From: Clostridia bacterium
GTDB lineage: Bacteria; Bacillota; Clostridia; Oscillospirales; CAG-272
Reading direction: 5' to 3'
Length of the DNA stretch: 64,000 bases
NCBI GenBank assembly: GCA_900767415.1
Contig: CAAFYZ010000036.1
Coordinates: 62,001-126,000 of the forward strand
In this document: positions 17,821 to 27,864 of the stretch, piece after piece
Layout of the letters: the number at the start of each line of letters is the position of its first letter
How positions within the stretch are numbered: position 1 is the stretch's first letter
Program-made: the position numbers and the translations under genes
The notes under the pieces: model-generated
Seen by the model: only the letters and a program-made list of their open reading frames with translations
Told to the model about the DNA's origin: nothing
The model's database searches: none

Positions 17821-18678
17821 ATGTATCATTTTCCGATCGGCGTCATTCTGGAGTCCTTTCGTCTTCCACGCAGCGAGGCAATTGCCAAAGCGGCAGAGAT
17901 CGGCGCAAAAGGAATTCAGATGTACGCGACAAAAGGGGAGAACGCTCCCGAAAATCTGAATGCCGCCGACCGCGCGGCACTTCGCCGTGAAGTGGAAGGG
18001 AAAGGGCTTGTTTTCTCCGCACTGTGCGGCGACCTCGGACACGGGTTCGGCGACAAGGAGATGAACCCCGCGCTGATTGAAAAATCCAAAGCCATTCTGA
18101 ACCTTGCCAACGACCTCGGCACGAACATCATCACCACGCACATCGGCGTTGTCCCCGCGGACGAAAACGCGGACCGCTACAAGGTCATGCAGGAGGCGTG
18201 CTTTACGCTCGCCGATTATGCGAAGCGTCACGGCTCGTACTTCGCGGTGGAGACGGGACCCGAAAAGTCCGAGACGCTCTGTCATTTTTTGGATTCGCTC
18301 GGGTCGGACGGCGTCGCCGTCAACCTTGACCCCGCCAACCTCTGCATGGTCGTCGGGGATGATCCTGTTCATGCGGTGAAGACGCTGGCAAAGTACATCG
18401 TTCACACCCACGCAAAGGACGGCGTGATGCTGAAGCCCTCGAACCCCGAGTTCGTCTACCGCGTCGTGCATCCGATCCCCGAGGAGTGTCTCAAAGAGAG
18501 ATATTTTGAAGAAGTGCCCCTCGGCACGGGGAGCGTGCATTTCCCCACCTATCTGAAAGCCCTCGAAGAGATCGGCTATCGCGGCTTCCTGACCATCGAG
18601 CGCGAGGTCGGCGATACTCCCGAGAAGGATATCCGCACGGCGGTCTCCTTCCTCGAAAAAACCATTGCCGAAAACTAA
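17821..18678 (+). CDS. Sugar phosphate isomerase/epimerase (AP-endonuclease-2 type TIM barrel), copy 1
   Basis: 285 residues. TIM-barrel protein of the xylose-isomerase-like family. It starts FPIGVILESFRLPRSEAIAKAAEIG and has the metal-ligand strands NIITTHIG, YFAVETGPE, VAVNLDPANL and YIVHTHAKDG, with the final glutamate in LTIERE. It probably interconverts a keto sugar or sugar acid using a divalent metal; the substrate cannot be read from sequence. ATG 17821 follows GGAGAAC; a hairpin (CCGCC / GGCGG) sits just before this site. It heads the plus-strand operon and is unlike the second isomerase gene in sequence though equal in length. Confidence 0.85.
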   Translation: MYHFPIGVILESFRLPRSEAIAKAAEIGAKGIQMYATKGENAPENLNAADRAALRREVEGKGLVFSALCGDLGHGFGDKEMNPALIEKSKAILNLANDLGTNIITTHIGVVPADENADRYKVMQEACFTLADYAKRHGSYFAVETGPEKSETLCHFLDSLGSDGVAVNLDPANLCMVVGDDPVHAVKTLAKYIVHTHAKDGVMLKPSNPEFVYRVVHPIPEECLKERYFEEVPLGTGSVHFPTYLKALEEIGYRGFLTIEREVGDTPEKDIRTAVSFLEKTIAEN

Positions 18679-18724
18679 AAAACGTGAAATCCGGTAAAAA
18701 ACAAAGAAAAAGAGGATAATAAGA

Positions 18725-19786
18725 ATGAAAAAACTGAAAATCGGTCTGATCGGTGCCGGCAACATTGCGAACGCGCACCTTGAGGCATATCGGAGCGTTC
18801 CCGATGCCGAGATCTTCGCGGTCTGCGACATCAATCCCGAAAGACTGAAAGAAACCGCCGATCGCTTCGGCATCGAGCGCCGCTATCCGTCCGTCGACGC
18901 CATGCTGGAGGCGTGCCCCGAGCTCGACGCCGCCGACGTCTGCGTCTGGAACTGCAACCATGCGGAATGCACGATCAAGGCATTGAATGCGGGACTGCAC
19001 GTTCTGTGTGAAAAGCCGATGGCGTATAACGCCGAAGAAGCCGAGAAAATGCTCGCGGCGGCAAAGAAGAACGACCGTCTTCTGATGATCGGCTTCGTTC
19101 TTCGTTTTTCCGACGACGCCCGCATCGCCTCCGACCTGATCCGCTCCGGTGTGCTCGGCGATATTTATTACAGCGAGGCACAGTATGTCCGCCGCCACGG
19201 CAACCCCGGCGGCTGGTTCTGCAATAAGAAACTGTCCGGCGGCGGTCCGATCATCGACCTCGGTGTCCATGTCATCGACCTCACCCGGCATCTGATGGGC
19301 AATCCGAATCCCGTGAGCGTCTATGCCGTCGCGAGCGACAGACTCGGCAAGCGTCCCGAACTGAAGACGAACGCCGGCTGGATGCCGAAGGGCGCGTCGG
19401 ACGCCGATCCCTGCGATGTGGAAGATTTCGCCACCGCACTGATCCGCTACGATAACGGTGCCGTCACGCATCTGATCACTTCCTATGATTTCAACGGGGA
19501 GGAGAGAGCGAAACGCGCGCTTTACGGCACGAAGGGCGGTCTGGATCTTTCGAACGGGGTAAAACTCTATACAACGACGAACGGATTCCTTTCGGACATC
19601 AACCTTCATACCGAAAATTATAAGGAACACCGCGATATGTTTGTGGCGGAGATGGGACATTTTGTCGACTGCACGCTCCACGGCACCGAGTGCCGCGCGA
19701 AGGCGGAGGACGGCGTCGTCGTTATGAAGATTCTCGGCGCGATCTATGAGTCGGCACGCACGGGTCACGAAGTACTCATTAAATAA
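18725..19786 (+). CDS. Gfo/Idh/MocA family NAD(P)-dependent oxidoreductase
   Basis: 353 residues. The Rossmann fold starts with IGLIGAGNIANAHLEAY and the acidic CDINPE strand end. The family motif CEKPMAY (near residue 98) holds the catalytic lysine, and GGGPIIDLGVHVIDLTRHLMG supplies the usual histidine-aspartate site. Such enzymes oxidise sugars, inositols or uronic-acid derivatives. It sits between two isomerase-like genes, which suggests a 3-keto or epimerisation route for the sugars freed by the heparinase-like proteins. That pathway is inference. Confidence 0.92.
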   Translation: MKKLKIGLIGAGNIANAHLEAYRSVPDAEIFAVCDINPERLKETADRFGIERRYPSVDAMLEACPELDAADVCVWNCNHAECTIKALNAGLHVLCEKPMAYNAEEAEKMLAAAKKNDRLLMIGFVLRFSDDARIASDLIRSGVLGDIYYSEAQYVRRHGNPGGWFCNKKLSGGGPIIDLGVHVIDLTRHLMGNPNPVSVYAVASDRLGKRPELKTNAGWMPKGASDADPCDVEDFATALIRYDNGAVTHLITSYDFNGEERAKRALYGTKGGLDLSNGVKLYTTTNGFLSDINLHTENYKEHRDMFVAEMGHFVDCTLHGTECRAKAEDGVVVMKILGAIYESARTGHEVLIK

Positions 19787-19805
19787 TAAATAAAAGGAGT
19801 TTGAG

Positions 19806-20663
19806 ATGAAAATTTCAGTCACCACGTACTCTTTCTGGCAGTTGATCAACGCCGGGAAAATGACGCAGGCGGATTGCGTCCGCGTCGCACACGAGATGGG
19901 CTTTGACGGTATCGAATTTACCGATATCGCGGGAGATACTTTCGAAGAGCAGTGCCGCCTTGCGAAGAAGATCCGCGCAGATGCCGACGCACTCGGTATG
20001 CCGATCGTTTCGTACGCCATCTCGGCGTGTATGTATCAGCCGACCAAAGAAGCGTCGGATGCGGAAGTGGAGAGAGTCTGCCGTAAGGTCGATATCGCGA
20101 AGATTCTCGGCGCGCCCGTCATGCGTCACGATATGACTTTCGCGCTCGGTAAGAGCGGAGACGCCGTGAGCTTTGACCGTATGCTCCCCACCATGGCGGA
20201 GAATACGCGTCGCATCACCGAGTATGCCGAAAAGCAGGGGATCGTCACCATGACCGAAAACCACGGTATGATTTCGCAGGACAGCGAGCGGGTCGAGAGA
20301 ATCTGGAATGCCGTCGCGCATGACAACTTCAAACTTCTCATCGACATCGGTAACTTCGCCTGCGCGGACGAGGATTCCTTCCTCGCCGTCGCAAGACTTG
20401 CGCCCTATGCCCGCCACGTCCATGCAAAGGATTTTGCCCCTGCCGTGACCGACGGCTTTATGACCCGCGGCGGCAGACGCATCCGCGGCACCGTCATCGG
20501 CGAGGGATTCATTCCTGTCGTTCCTTGTCTCCGTGCCTTGATGCACGCCGGCTACGACGGGTACATCACCGTCGAATATGAAGGCAGTGAGGATCCCCTT
20601 ACCGCCATCGCCCGTGGAAAAGCCAACCTTGAGGCACTTCTCAAGCAGGCAAAGCCCGAATGA
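19806..20663 (+). CDS. Sugar phosphate isomerase/epimerase (TIM barrel), copy 2
   Basis: 285 residues, start 19 bases after the oxidoreductase stop with a good AAAAGGAG site. TIM-barrel pattern: MGFDGIEFTDIAGD, GAPVMRHDMTF, IVTMTENHG, FKLLIDIGNF, ARHVHAKDF and the closing ITVEYEG glutamate. These give the His/Glu/Asp metal set of the family. It resembles hydroxypyruvate- or sugar-isomerase-like proteins found beside Gfo/Idh/MocA genes. It is the last gene before a strong terminator. Exact substrate unknown. Confidence 0.88.
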   Translation: MKISVTTYSFWQLINAGKMTQADCVRVAHEMGFDGIEFTDIAGDTFEEQCRLAKKIRADADALGMPIVSYAISACMYQPTKEASDAEVERVCRKVDIAKILGAPVMRHDMTFALGKSGDAVSFDRMLPTMAENTRRITEYAEKQGIVTMTENHGMISQDSERVERIWNAVAHDNFKLLIDIGNFACADEDSFLAVARLAPYARHVHAKDFAPAVTDGFMTRGGRRIRGTVIGEGFIPVVPCLRALMHAGYDGYITVEYEGSEDPLTAIARGKANLEALLKQAKPE

Positions 20664-20680
20664 TCCGTTTCCGAAACCGC

Positions 20681-20722
20681 GCGGCGCGCACGATGTTCTC
20701 GTGCGCGCCGCTTTTTCTTTTT
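20681..20722 (+). terminator. Terminator of the sugar-isomerase operon
   Basis: 13-bp GC-rich stem GCGGCGCGCACGA / TCGTGCGCGCCGC with a 5-base loop, followed by TTTTTCTTTTTT. The rest of the gap to 20880 is AT-rich, low complexity, with no recognised element. Confidence 0.95.
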
Positions 20723-20880
20723 TGTAAATCTGCTTTTTTGCTTTTTGTGCAGACGTTTTTTGTTTTTATCTGTGAAAATCCTTGCAATATGAAAAGATAA
20801 GTTTACAAAAAGTCGGATATTTCTTTTAAGTTTTTTCGTTTTTTGATTTTATAACGAAGAAAATCTTTGCGAGAAAAAGC

Positions 20881-20912
20881 AAAAGAGCCCGACGGGACGG
20901 TCGGACTCTTTT
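20881..20912 (-). terminator. Terminator of exonuclease gene (bidirectional form)
   Basis: Imperfect stem AAAAGAGCCCGAC / GTCGGACTCTTTT with flanking A and T runs, just after the minus-strand stop at 20923. Confidence 0.85.
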
Positions 20913-20922
20913 GTCTTTTCGT

Positions 20923-21924
20923 TTATTCTTCTGTCTTGGGTGCCGATGCCGCGTCGGTATTCGGCTTTCTTCTGCGCTTTCTGCCCGAACGGCGGGTGCG
21001 CGTCTTCTTTCTCACGTCGCTCTCTTCCAGTTTGCGCCGATATTCGGCGATGGCTTCTTCATCGGCACGGGTAACGGTGCGTTTTGCACGGAAGGTGTCG
21101 TTGAAGTTTCTCTGCACCTTCAGGGTAAGGAACATATTGCCGTCTCTTGTGCAGGAGTACGGGAAGAGGTAACGCTGTCCTTTGGAATGCAGGGGCTTTC
21201 CCTTCGGGAGGAGCGGCTTTTTGCAGAGGGGACACAGGGGGGCTGTCACACAGTCGTCTTCGAGCATCTCACCGACGGTAACATAGCCGTCGTCTCCCGC
21301 ATCGGCGTCGCCGATCACGGAACTTTCGAGATATTGTCCCCGCGAGGCGTCGTAGGCGCGGATACCGCCCGCGACATCGAGCTTTCCCGCGACAAGGGCG
21401 GTGAAATATGCGTCGTTGAGCGCGTCGTGCGCGGGGAGGGTCTGCGGAATGGAAAAGTGCTCCATCGCATATTCGAGAGAACGCTGTTTGTTCCCGCCGC
21501 CTTCGACCTGCTTGTTGTAGATGACCTGAAGATCATAGGTCGTATCGAGCCAGTCGGAGGGAATCTTGTGAACGTGAAAATTCTCTTTCAGCATCGGGAT
21601 ATCGTCGGGTCCCCATGTTAAGAAGGCAAAATCCCGTCCGCAAAAGCGTTTGAAATTCTCCGCCGCCTCGGCAAGCGAGACGCCGAGATCCATCTGCTCC
21701 TGCGAGATCCCCGTGAGCTGTGCCACGTGCTTGTGGATCTTCTTGAAATATTTCGGCTTGACAATGACGGAATAGGAGCCGCAGGGGCGCAGATTCCTGT
21801 CGAGTTTTACCGCGCCGATCTGAATGACCTCACCGCGCAGGCGGGAGGACAATTGCTTTTGCACGGCAATGGCTTTTTGCGCGTATGCCTGGTTCCATTC
21901 CAGGTCGAGTGTAATATAATACAT
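20923..21924 (-). CDS. DEDDh 3'-5' exonuclease (KapD/epsilon type) with C-terminal Cys-rich and basic tail
   Basis: 333 residues. The exonuclease domain (about 1-180) has the DEDDh residues: D7 and E9 in TLDLEWN, the aspartates in TWGPDDIPML and the late HDALNDA. It resembles the DNA polymerase III epsilon / KapD exonucleases. After about residue 210 comes a small cysteine-containing module (CPLCKKPLL ... YSC) and a very basic tail (KKTRTRRSGRKRRRK), probably for nucleic-acid binding. It is a single gene with its own promoter (21961-21989) and terminator. The substrate (DNA or RNA) is not predictable. Confidence 0.88.
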   Translation of the reverse strand: MYYITLDLEWNQAYAQKAIAVQKQLSSRLRGEVIQIGAVKLDRNLRPCGSYSVIVKPKYFKKIHKHVAQLTGISQEQMDLGVSLAEAAENFKRFCGRDFAFLTWGPDDIPMLKENFHVHKIPSDWLDTTYDLQVIYNKQVEGGGNKQRSLEYAMEHFSIPQTLPAHDALNDAYFTALVAGKLDVAGGIRAYDASRGQYLESSVIGDADAGDDGYVTVGEMLEDDCVTAPLCPLCKKPLLPKGKPLHSKGQRYLFPYSCTRDGNMFLTLKVQRNFNDTFRAKRTVTRADEEAIAEYRRKLEESDVRKKTRTRRSGRKRRRKPNTDAASAPKTEE

Positions 21925-21960
21925 TCCGCTTTCCTTTTTCTCTTTGTCTTACAATAGAAA

Positions 21961-21989
21961 ATTATACCACGCGTAAGGAGGATTGTCAA
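21961..21989 (-). promoter_or_regulatory. Promoter of exonuclease gene
   Basis: Minus strand TTGACA (21984-21989), 17-base spacer, TATAAT (21961-21966). Confidence 0.9.
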
Positions 21990-22044
21990 GACGGGAGAGA
22001 TAAAATTCCCGATCACGGATCGTTTTCGCTCTCCCGCTGTCGCG

Positions 22045-23783
<1,739 letters not shown>

Positions 23784-23790
<7 letters not shown>

Positions 23791-24416
23791 ATTTTATAAC
23801 CGTATGTGATTTTGTATTTTTGTATCTCTTCCGGTGAGGGATTCTCCCCCGCCTTCATAAGGAGCAGACGGGAAAAGGAGTCGTCGAAGTCGATCTCGCC
23901 GCTTTCCGTCAGTTCCGAAAGGACGCGCCCGATCTTTGCCGGCGGATACCCCTTGGCACAGAGTTCGGCACGCACACGATAGGGACCGTGCAGTTTGGTA
24001 CAGACGGCAGAACGCACCAAAACGCGCAGGGCACGCGTTTCGTCGAGATATCCGAGGCGTACGACCTCCCGCACCGTCTCTTCCGCCAGCGCGCGGGGAA
24101 TCCCCTTGCGCCGCAGTTTTTCGCACAGCGCGTGTTCGCTGTTGTCTGCAAAAGCGAGAAGGCGTAAGGCGATTTTCATCGCCTCCCGCCTTTGATGTTC
24201 GTCACGGAGCAGATCCATGGTATCCGCATCCAGAGGGTCGTCGGCACGCGGTTCTCCGATGGAGCGGTAGAACGCTTCGCCGACCGTAAAAGAGTCCGTG
24301 CCGCCCTCCGTGCGGACGCCGAGGATCAGCGTGTGTTTTTGTTTTCCTATGCGTACAAAAGCGACCGTGGGGGAAAAATCAGAGATCTTCACCTTCGTCA
24401 AAATCCTTGATTTCAA
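23784..24416 (-). CDS. recX: Regulatory protein RecX
   Basis: 210 residues. RecX caps RecA filaments and limits their activity. Three-helix repeats typical of RecX are visible: ALRLLAFADNSEHALCEKLRRKG, LGYLDETRALRVLVRS, and GPYRVRAELCAKGYPPAKI. The position directly after recA is the standard one. The frame used overlaps the recA 3' end by 38 bases; an in-frame GTG at 24392 would reduce this overlap and is a fair alternative start. It also overlaps the following ABC gene by 7 bases. Confidence 0.93.
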
Positions 24417-25491
24417 ATTCGTCGTCCGATTCGGGCAGTGTCTCTTCGAGATCCTTGCCCTTCATCTTTTCTCTGACCTGTGTTTCGAGTTTGGAAAGAA
24501 GTTCCTTGTCGCTCTCGATCAGCTTTCTGACGTTTTCCTTGCCCTGTCCGAGTCTTTGCCCGTCGTAATAGAACCACGCGCCGCTCTTATCCACGACGCC
24601 GAGCTGGATCGCGAGGTCGATGACCTCGGTGGATTTTGAGATGCCGGAGCCGTAGAGAATGTCGAATTCCGCCGTGCGGAAGGGAGGAGCCACCTTGTTT
24701 TTCACCACTTTGCAACGGGTGCGGGAACCGTAGACTTCGTCCCCGTTTTTCAGCACTTCGATCTTGCGTACGTCGATACGGACGGAAGCGTAGAATTTCA
24801 GCGCGCGGCCGCCCGTCGTTACCTCGGGGTTGCCGTACATGACACCGACCTTTTCACGGAGTTGGTTGGTAAAGATAACGATGGCGTTCGACTTCGCGAT
24901 CGAGCCGGAGAGTTTTCGCATGGCTTGGGACATCAAACGCGCCTGTACGCCGACGTGCGAGGCACCCATCTCCCCTTCGATCTCCTGACGGGGGACGAGA
25001 GCCGCGACCGAGTCGATGACGACGATGTCGATGGCACCCGAGTTCACGAGCGTCTCCGCGATTTCCAGTGCCTGCTCGCCGCAGTCGGGCTGAGAGACAA
25101 GAAGATTGTTGATATCTACGCCGAGTTTCTTTGCATACACGGGGTCGAGGGCGTGCTCCGCGTCGATAAACGCCGCCTCGCCTCCCGCCTTCTGCACTTC
25201 GGCGATAACGTGCAGGGCGATGGTCGTTTTACCCGAAGATTCGGGACCGTAGATTTCGGTGATTCTTCCTCTCGGGATACCGCCGATTCCGAGCGCGAGG
25301 TCCAGCGTCAGAGAGCCGGTCGATACGGCGGATACGTTCATATCGGCGTTTTCGCCGAGTCGCATGATAGAGCCCTTTCCGCATTCGCGCTCGATGCGCG
25401 CCATGACGGTTTCGACCGCCGCCTTTTTTTCGGAATCGCTTTGCGGCTTGACGATTTCCGTCGATGCCGCACTGCTTTTTTTCGTAGCCAT
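24379..25491 (-). CDS. recA: Recombinase RecA
   Basis: 370 residues. Central strand-exchange ATPase of homologous recombination and SOS signalling. Walker A GPESSGKTTI, the AFIDAEHALDP strand, Walker B VIDSVAALVPRQEIEGEMG, loop L1 and NQLREKVGVMYGNPE are intact, and the tail is acidic. ATG 25489-25491 follows AAGGAGAC. No Bacillus-type LexA box was recognised in the 97-base gap to galK. The only -10-like sequence there is TAAAAT (25526-25531) without a clear -35, so recA may rely partly on upstream transcription. Confidence 0.98.
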   Translation of the reverse strand: MATKKSSAASTEIVKPQSDSEKKAAVETVMARIERECGKGSIMRLGENADMNVSAVSTGSLTLDLALGIGGIPRGRITEIYGPESSGKTTIALHVIAEVQKAGGEAAFIDAEHALDPVYAKKLGVDINNLLVSQPDCGEQALEIAETLVNSGAIDIVVIDSVAALVPRQEIEGEMGASHVGVQARLMSQAMRKLSGSIAKSNAIVIFTNQLREKVGVMYGNPEVTTGGRALKFYASVRIDVRKIEVLKNGDEVYGSRTRCKVVKNKVAPPFRTAEFDILYGSGISKSTEVIDLAIQLGVVDKSGAWFYYDGQRLGQGKENVRKLIESDKELLSKLETQVREKMKGKDLEETLPESDDEFEIKDFDEGEDL

Positions 25492-25552
25492 TGAGATATG
25501 TCTCCTTTTCGTTGATTACAACCTGATTTTAACGCAATCGCTGTCCCATAAA

Positions 25553-25574
25553 CCGGACTTTCGTAAAGTTCCGG
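25553..25574 (-). terminator. Possible weak terminator after galK
   Basis: Imperfect inverted repeat CCGGA ... TCCGG spanning CCGGACTTTCGTAAAGTTCCGG-like sequence in the galK-recA gap, followed on the minus strand by only TTTA. Probably partial or not functional. Confidence 0.3.
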
Positions 25575-25588
25575 AAAAAATGCGGAAG

Positions 25589-26866
25589 TTATCCGAACAG
25601 TTTCGTCGCGCCGAGCGGACGGATGCGGAACTTCATCGCCGCCCCGTGACCGAAGACGCGATCCATCTTCGCACAGTACGCATCGGCGTCTTCCGCTTTC
25701 AGAAAGACCTGGATCGTCCCGGCAAAACCGCCGCCGTGCACACGGCAGGCACCGCCGCGCCCCGCAAGGAAGCCCTCGGTCAGCGCGAGCGCAAGGGACA
25801 GCCCCTGTTCGGAGGGGTTCTGGTTGGTATACACGTTCTGCAGATATTTGAAGGAAGAATCACCGGAAGCACGCACGAGGGCGAAGAAGGAGTCGGTGTC
25901 CTTTTCTTTGAGTGCCGTGCGGATTTTTTCCACCCGTCGGTTCTCGCGCAAAAAGTGAATGGCGCGCAGAATGGCGCGGTCGCCCACCGTCTCGCGGAGC
26001 GCGGGGATCTTTTCAAACAGCTCATCTTCCGTCAGTCCGCGAAGCACTTCTTTACCGAAGGCGGCGGCAACCGCCTTCATCTCCGCGGGGACGGAGGCAT
26101 AATCTTCGTTCAGGTTCGCGTGGTTTCCGCCCGTGTTCACGATGCAGAGCGCATAGCCCGCTTCCGTCAGGGAGAAGTCGATCGGTTCGATAACGGGTTC
26201 TTTCGGATTTTCAAAATCGATATAGACGAATCCGCCGACCGCGCACGCCGTCTGATCCATCAGACCGCAGGGCTTGCCGAAATAGACGTTTTCGGAAAAT
26301 TGCGAGAGTTTTGCAATCTCCACGTTGGAGACGGTTCCGTCGTTGTAAAAATAGTTCAGCACGTTGCCGATCATGACCTCGAACGCCGCGGAAGAGGAGA
26401 TTCCGCTCCCTTTCAGCACTTCGGTGGTCGAATAGGCGTCGTAGCCGCCGATCGCGAATCCGCGGTTTTCAAACCCTTTGGCAAGTCCCGCGATCAGTGC
26501 GGCAGAGGTATAGTTGCGAAAACGGGAGGGATCGTCGATGTCCGAAAGGTCTACGATGTCCTCGGGGTACCCCTCGGAATGAAAACGGATTTTGCCGTCC
26601 TCGTTCTTTGCCGCGACGGCGATAATATCACGGTCGATGGCGCCCGCGAGGACACAGCCGTGATTGTGGTCGGTGTGATTGCCGGAGATCTCGCTTCTGC
26701 CGGGGACCGAGAAGAGAGAGATGTCTCTGTCTTCACCGTAGAGCGCGGTGAAACTGTCGATGGCATCCGTCATGCGCTTCGCCTGCGCGATGGGATCCGC
26801 ATAAAGTGCGGTATAGGCGTTCAGCGCGCCGTTTGCGAGAAGGGATTTCAGTTCGTTTGCTTTCAT
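25589..26866 (-). CDS. galK: Galactokinase (GHMP kinase family)
   Basis: 425 residues. GHMP sugar kinase that makes galactose-1-phosphate. The galactokinase signature appears in the variant form PGRSEISGNHTDHNHG. The ATP loop KGSGISSSAAFEVM (around residue 150) and the C-terminal GGACRVHGGGFAGTI motif are intact. The signature normally reads GRVNLIGEHTDYNGG; the SGNHTDHNHG form occurs in a clostridial branch, so a related sugar is possible. The other Leloir genes galT and galE are not here. Good GGAGGAAAGGA ribosome site; 44 bases after miaA. Confidence 0.85.
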   Translation of the reverse strand: MKANELKSLLANGALNAYTALYADPIAQAKRMTDAIDSFTALYGEDRDISLFSVPGRSEISGNHTDHNHGCVLAGAIDRDIIAVAAKNEDGKIRFHSEGYPEDIVDLSDIDDPSRFRNYTSAALIAGLAKGFENRGFAIGGYDAYSTTEVLKGSGISSSAAFEVMIGNVLNYFYNDGTVSNVEIAKLSQFSENVYFGKPCGLMDQTACAVGGFVYIDFENPKEPVIEPIDFSLTEAGYALCIVNTGGNHANLNEDYASVPAEMKAVAAAFGKEVLRGLTEDELFEKIPALRETVGDRAILRAIHFLRENRRVEKIRTALKEKDTDSFFALVRASGDSSFKYLQNVYTNQNPSEQGLSLALALTEGFLAGRGGACRVHGGGFAGTIQVFLKAEDADAYCAKMDRVFGHGAAMKFRIRPLGATKLFG

Positions 26867-26910
26867 GAGTTTCCTTTCCTCCGTAAATCACGGGATATGT
26901 TACTTATTGT

Positions 26911-27864
26911 TTACAAAATAGAAGAATAGAGAGCGACCAACTCTTCGACCAGCGCCTTTTCGTCCTTCGGCGTGCCGTCTTCCGAGTCGGTATAGACGGC
27001 CGTCGCGTCCTTTTCGGCGCGGAACCAGGTCAACTGCCGCTTGGCATACCTTCGCGTCGCGAGGCGCACGGCGTCCGCCGCCTCCCGCTCGGTACATTCT
27101 CCGCGCAGATATAAGGAGAATTCTTTATACCCGATCGCCTGTGCGGCGGTACTGTCTTCGGGGAGCATACCGGCGTCGTAAAGGGCACGCACCTCCCGCA
27201 CAAGTCCCGCGTCGAGCATTTCGTCGACGCGGCGGTCGACCCTCTCGTAGAGCGTCTGCCGACGGTGAAAGAGCAGGGTGACGAGCCCGACCGAGATGTC
27301 GGCGGGTGCTTCGCGGCTCTTTCGGTCGAGTGCGCTCTTCGGCTCACCCGTCATGTCGTAAAGGATCAGTGCGCGGATGACGCGGCGCACGTTGTTTTGA
27401 TGGATGGCGGCGGCACTTTCGGGGTCAATCGCCGCGAGTTTTTCGTGCAGCTCTTCTTTGCCGCCTTCCCGCGCCGCGATCTTCTGATAGGCATCGAGAA
27501 GGGCAGGGTCGCTTTCCGGTACGCGGACAAGCGGCGCGCGGGTCAGACTGTCGATGTACAGCCCCGTCCCGCCGACAAAGAAAGGGATTTTCCCCCGCGC
27601 GACGATTTCTTCCGCCGTGCGGAGTGCCGCCTCGCGGTAATCCGAGACGGAAAAAGAATCGGTGGGGTCGAGGATATTTATCATGTGATGCGGCACACCG
27701 AGCATCTCGTCTTTTCTGATTTTCGCCGTGCCGATGTCCATGCCGCGATAGAGTTGCATGGAGTCGCAGGAGATGATCTCACAGCCGAGCCGCCGTGCGA
27801 CGCGGACGGAGAGCGCGGTCTTGCCCGACGCCGTCGGACCGCAAAGAGCGATCGCCCGGATCAT
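26911..27864 (-). CDS. miaA: tRNA dimethylallyltransferase MiaA
   Basis: 317 residues. Adds the dimethylallyl group to A37 of tRNAs reading UNN codons. P-loop GPTASGKTAL, DSMQLYRGMDIGTAK and the PHHMINILDP region are diagnostic, as is the Tyr-Lys-Glu segment IGYKEFSLYL near residue 245. The start at 27864 shares ATGA with the stop of the upstream hydrolase; a longer frame from 27885 is less likely. Not next to mutL or hfq as in many genomes. Confidence 0.96.
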   Translation of the reverse strand: MIRAIALCGPTASGKTALSVRVARRLGCEIISCDSMQLYRGMDIGTAKIRKDEMLGVPHHMINILDPTDSFSVSDYREAALRTAEEIVARGKIPFFVGGTGLYIDSLTRAPLVRVPESDPALLDAYQKIAAREGGKEELHEKLAAIDPESAAAIHQNNVRRVIRALILYDMTGEPKSALDRKSREAPADISVGLVTLLFHRRQTLYERVDRRVDEMLDAGLVREVRALYDAGMLPEDSTAAQAIGYKEFSLYLRGECTEREAADAVRLATRRYAKRQLTWFRAEKDATAVYTDSEDGTPKDEKALVEELVALYSSIL

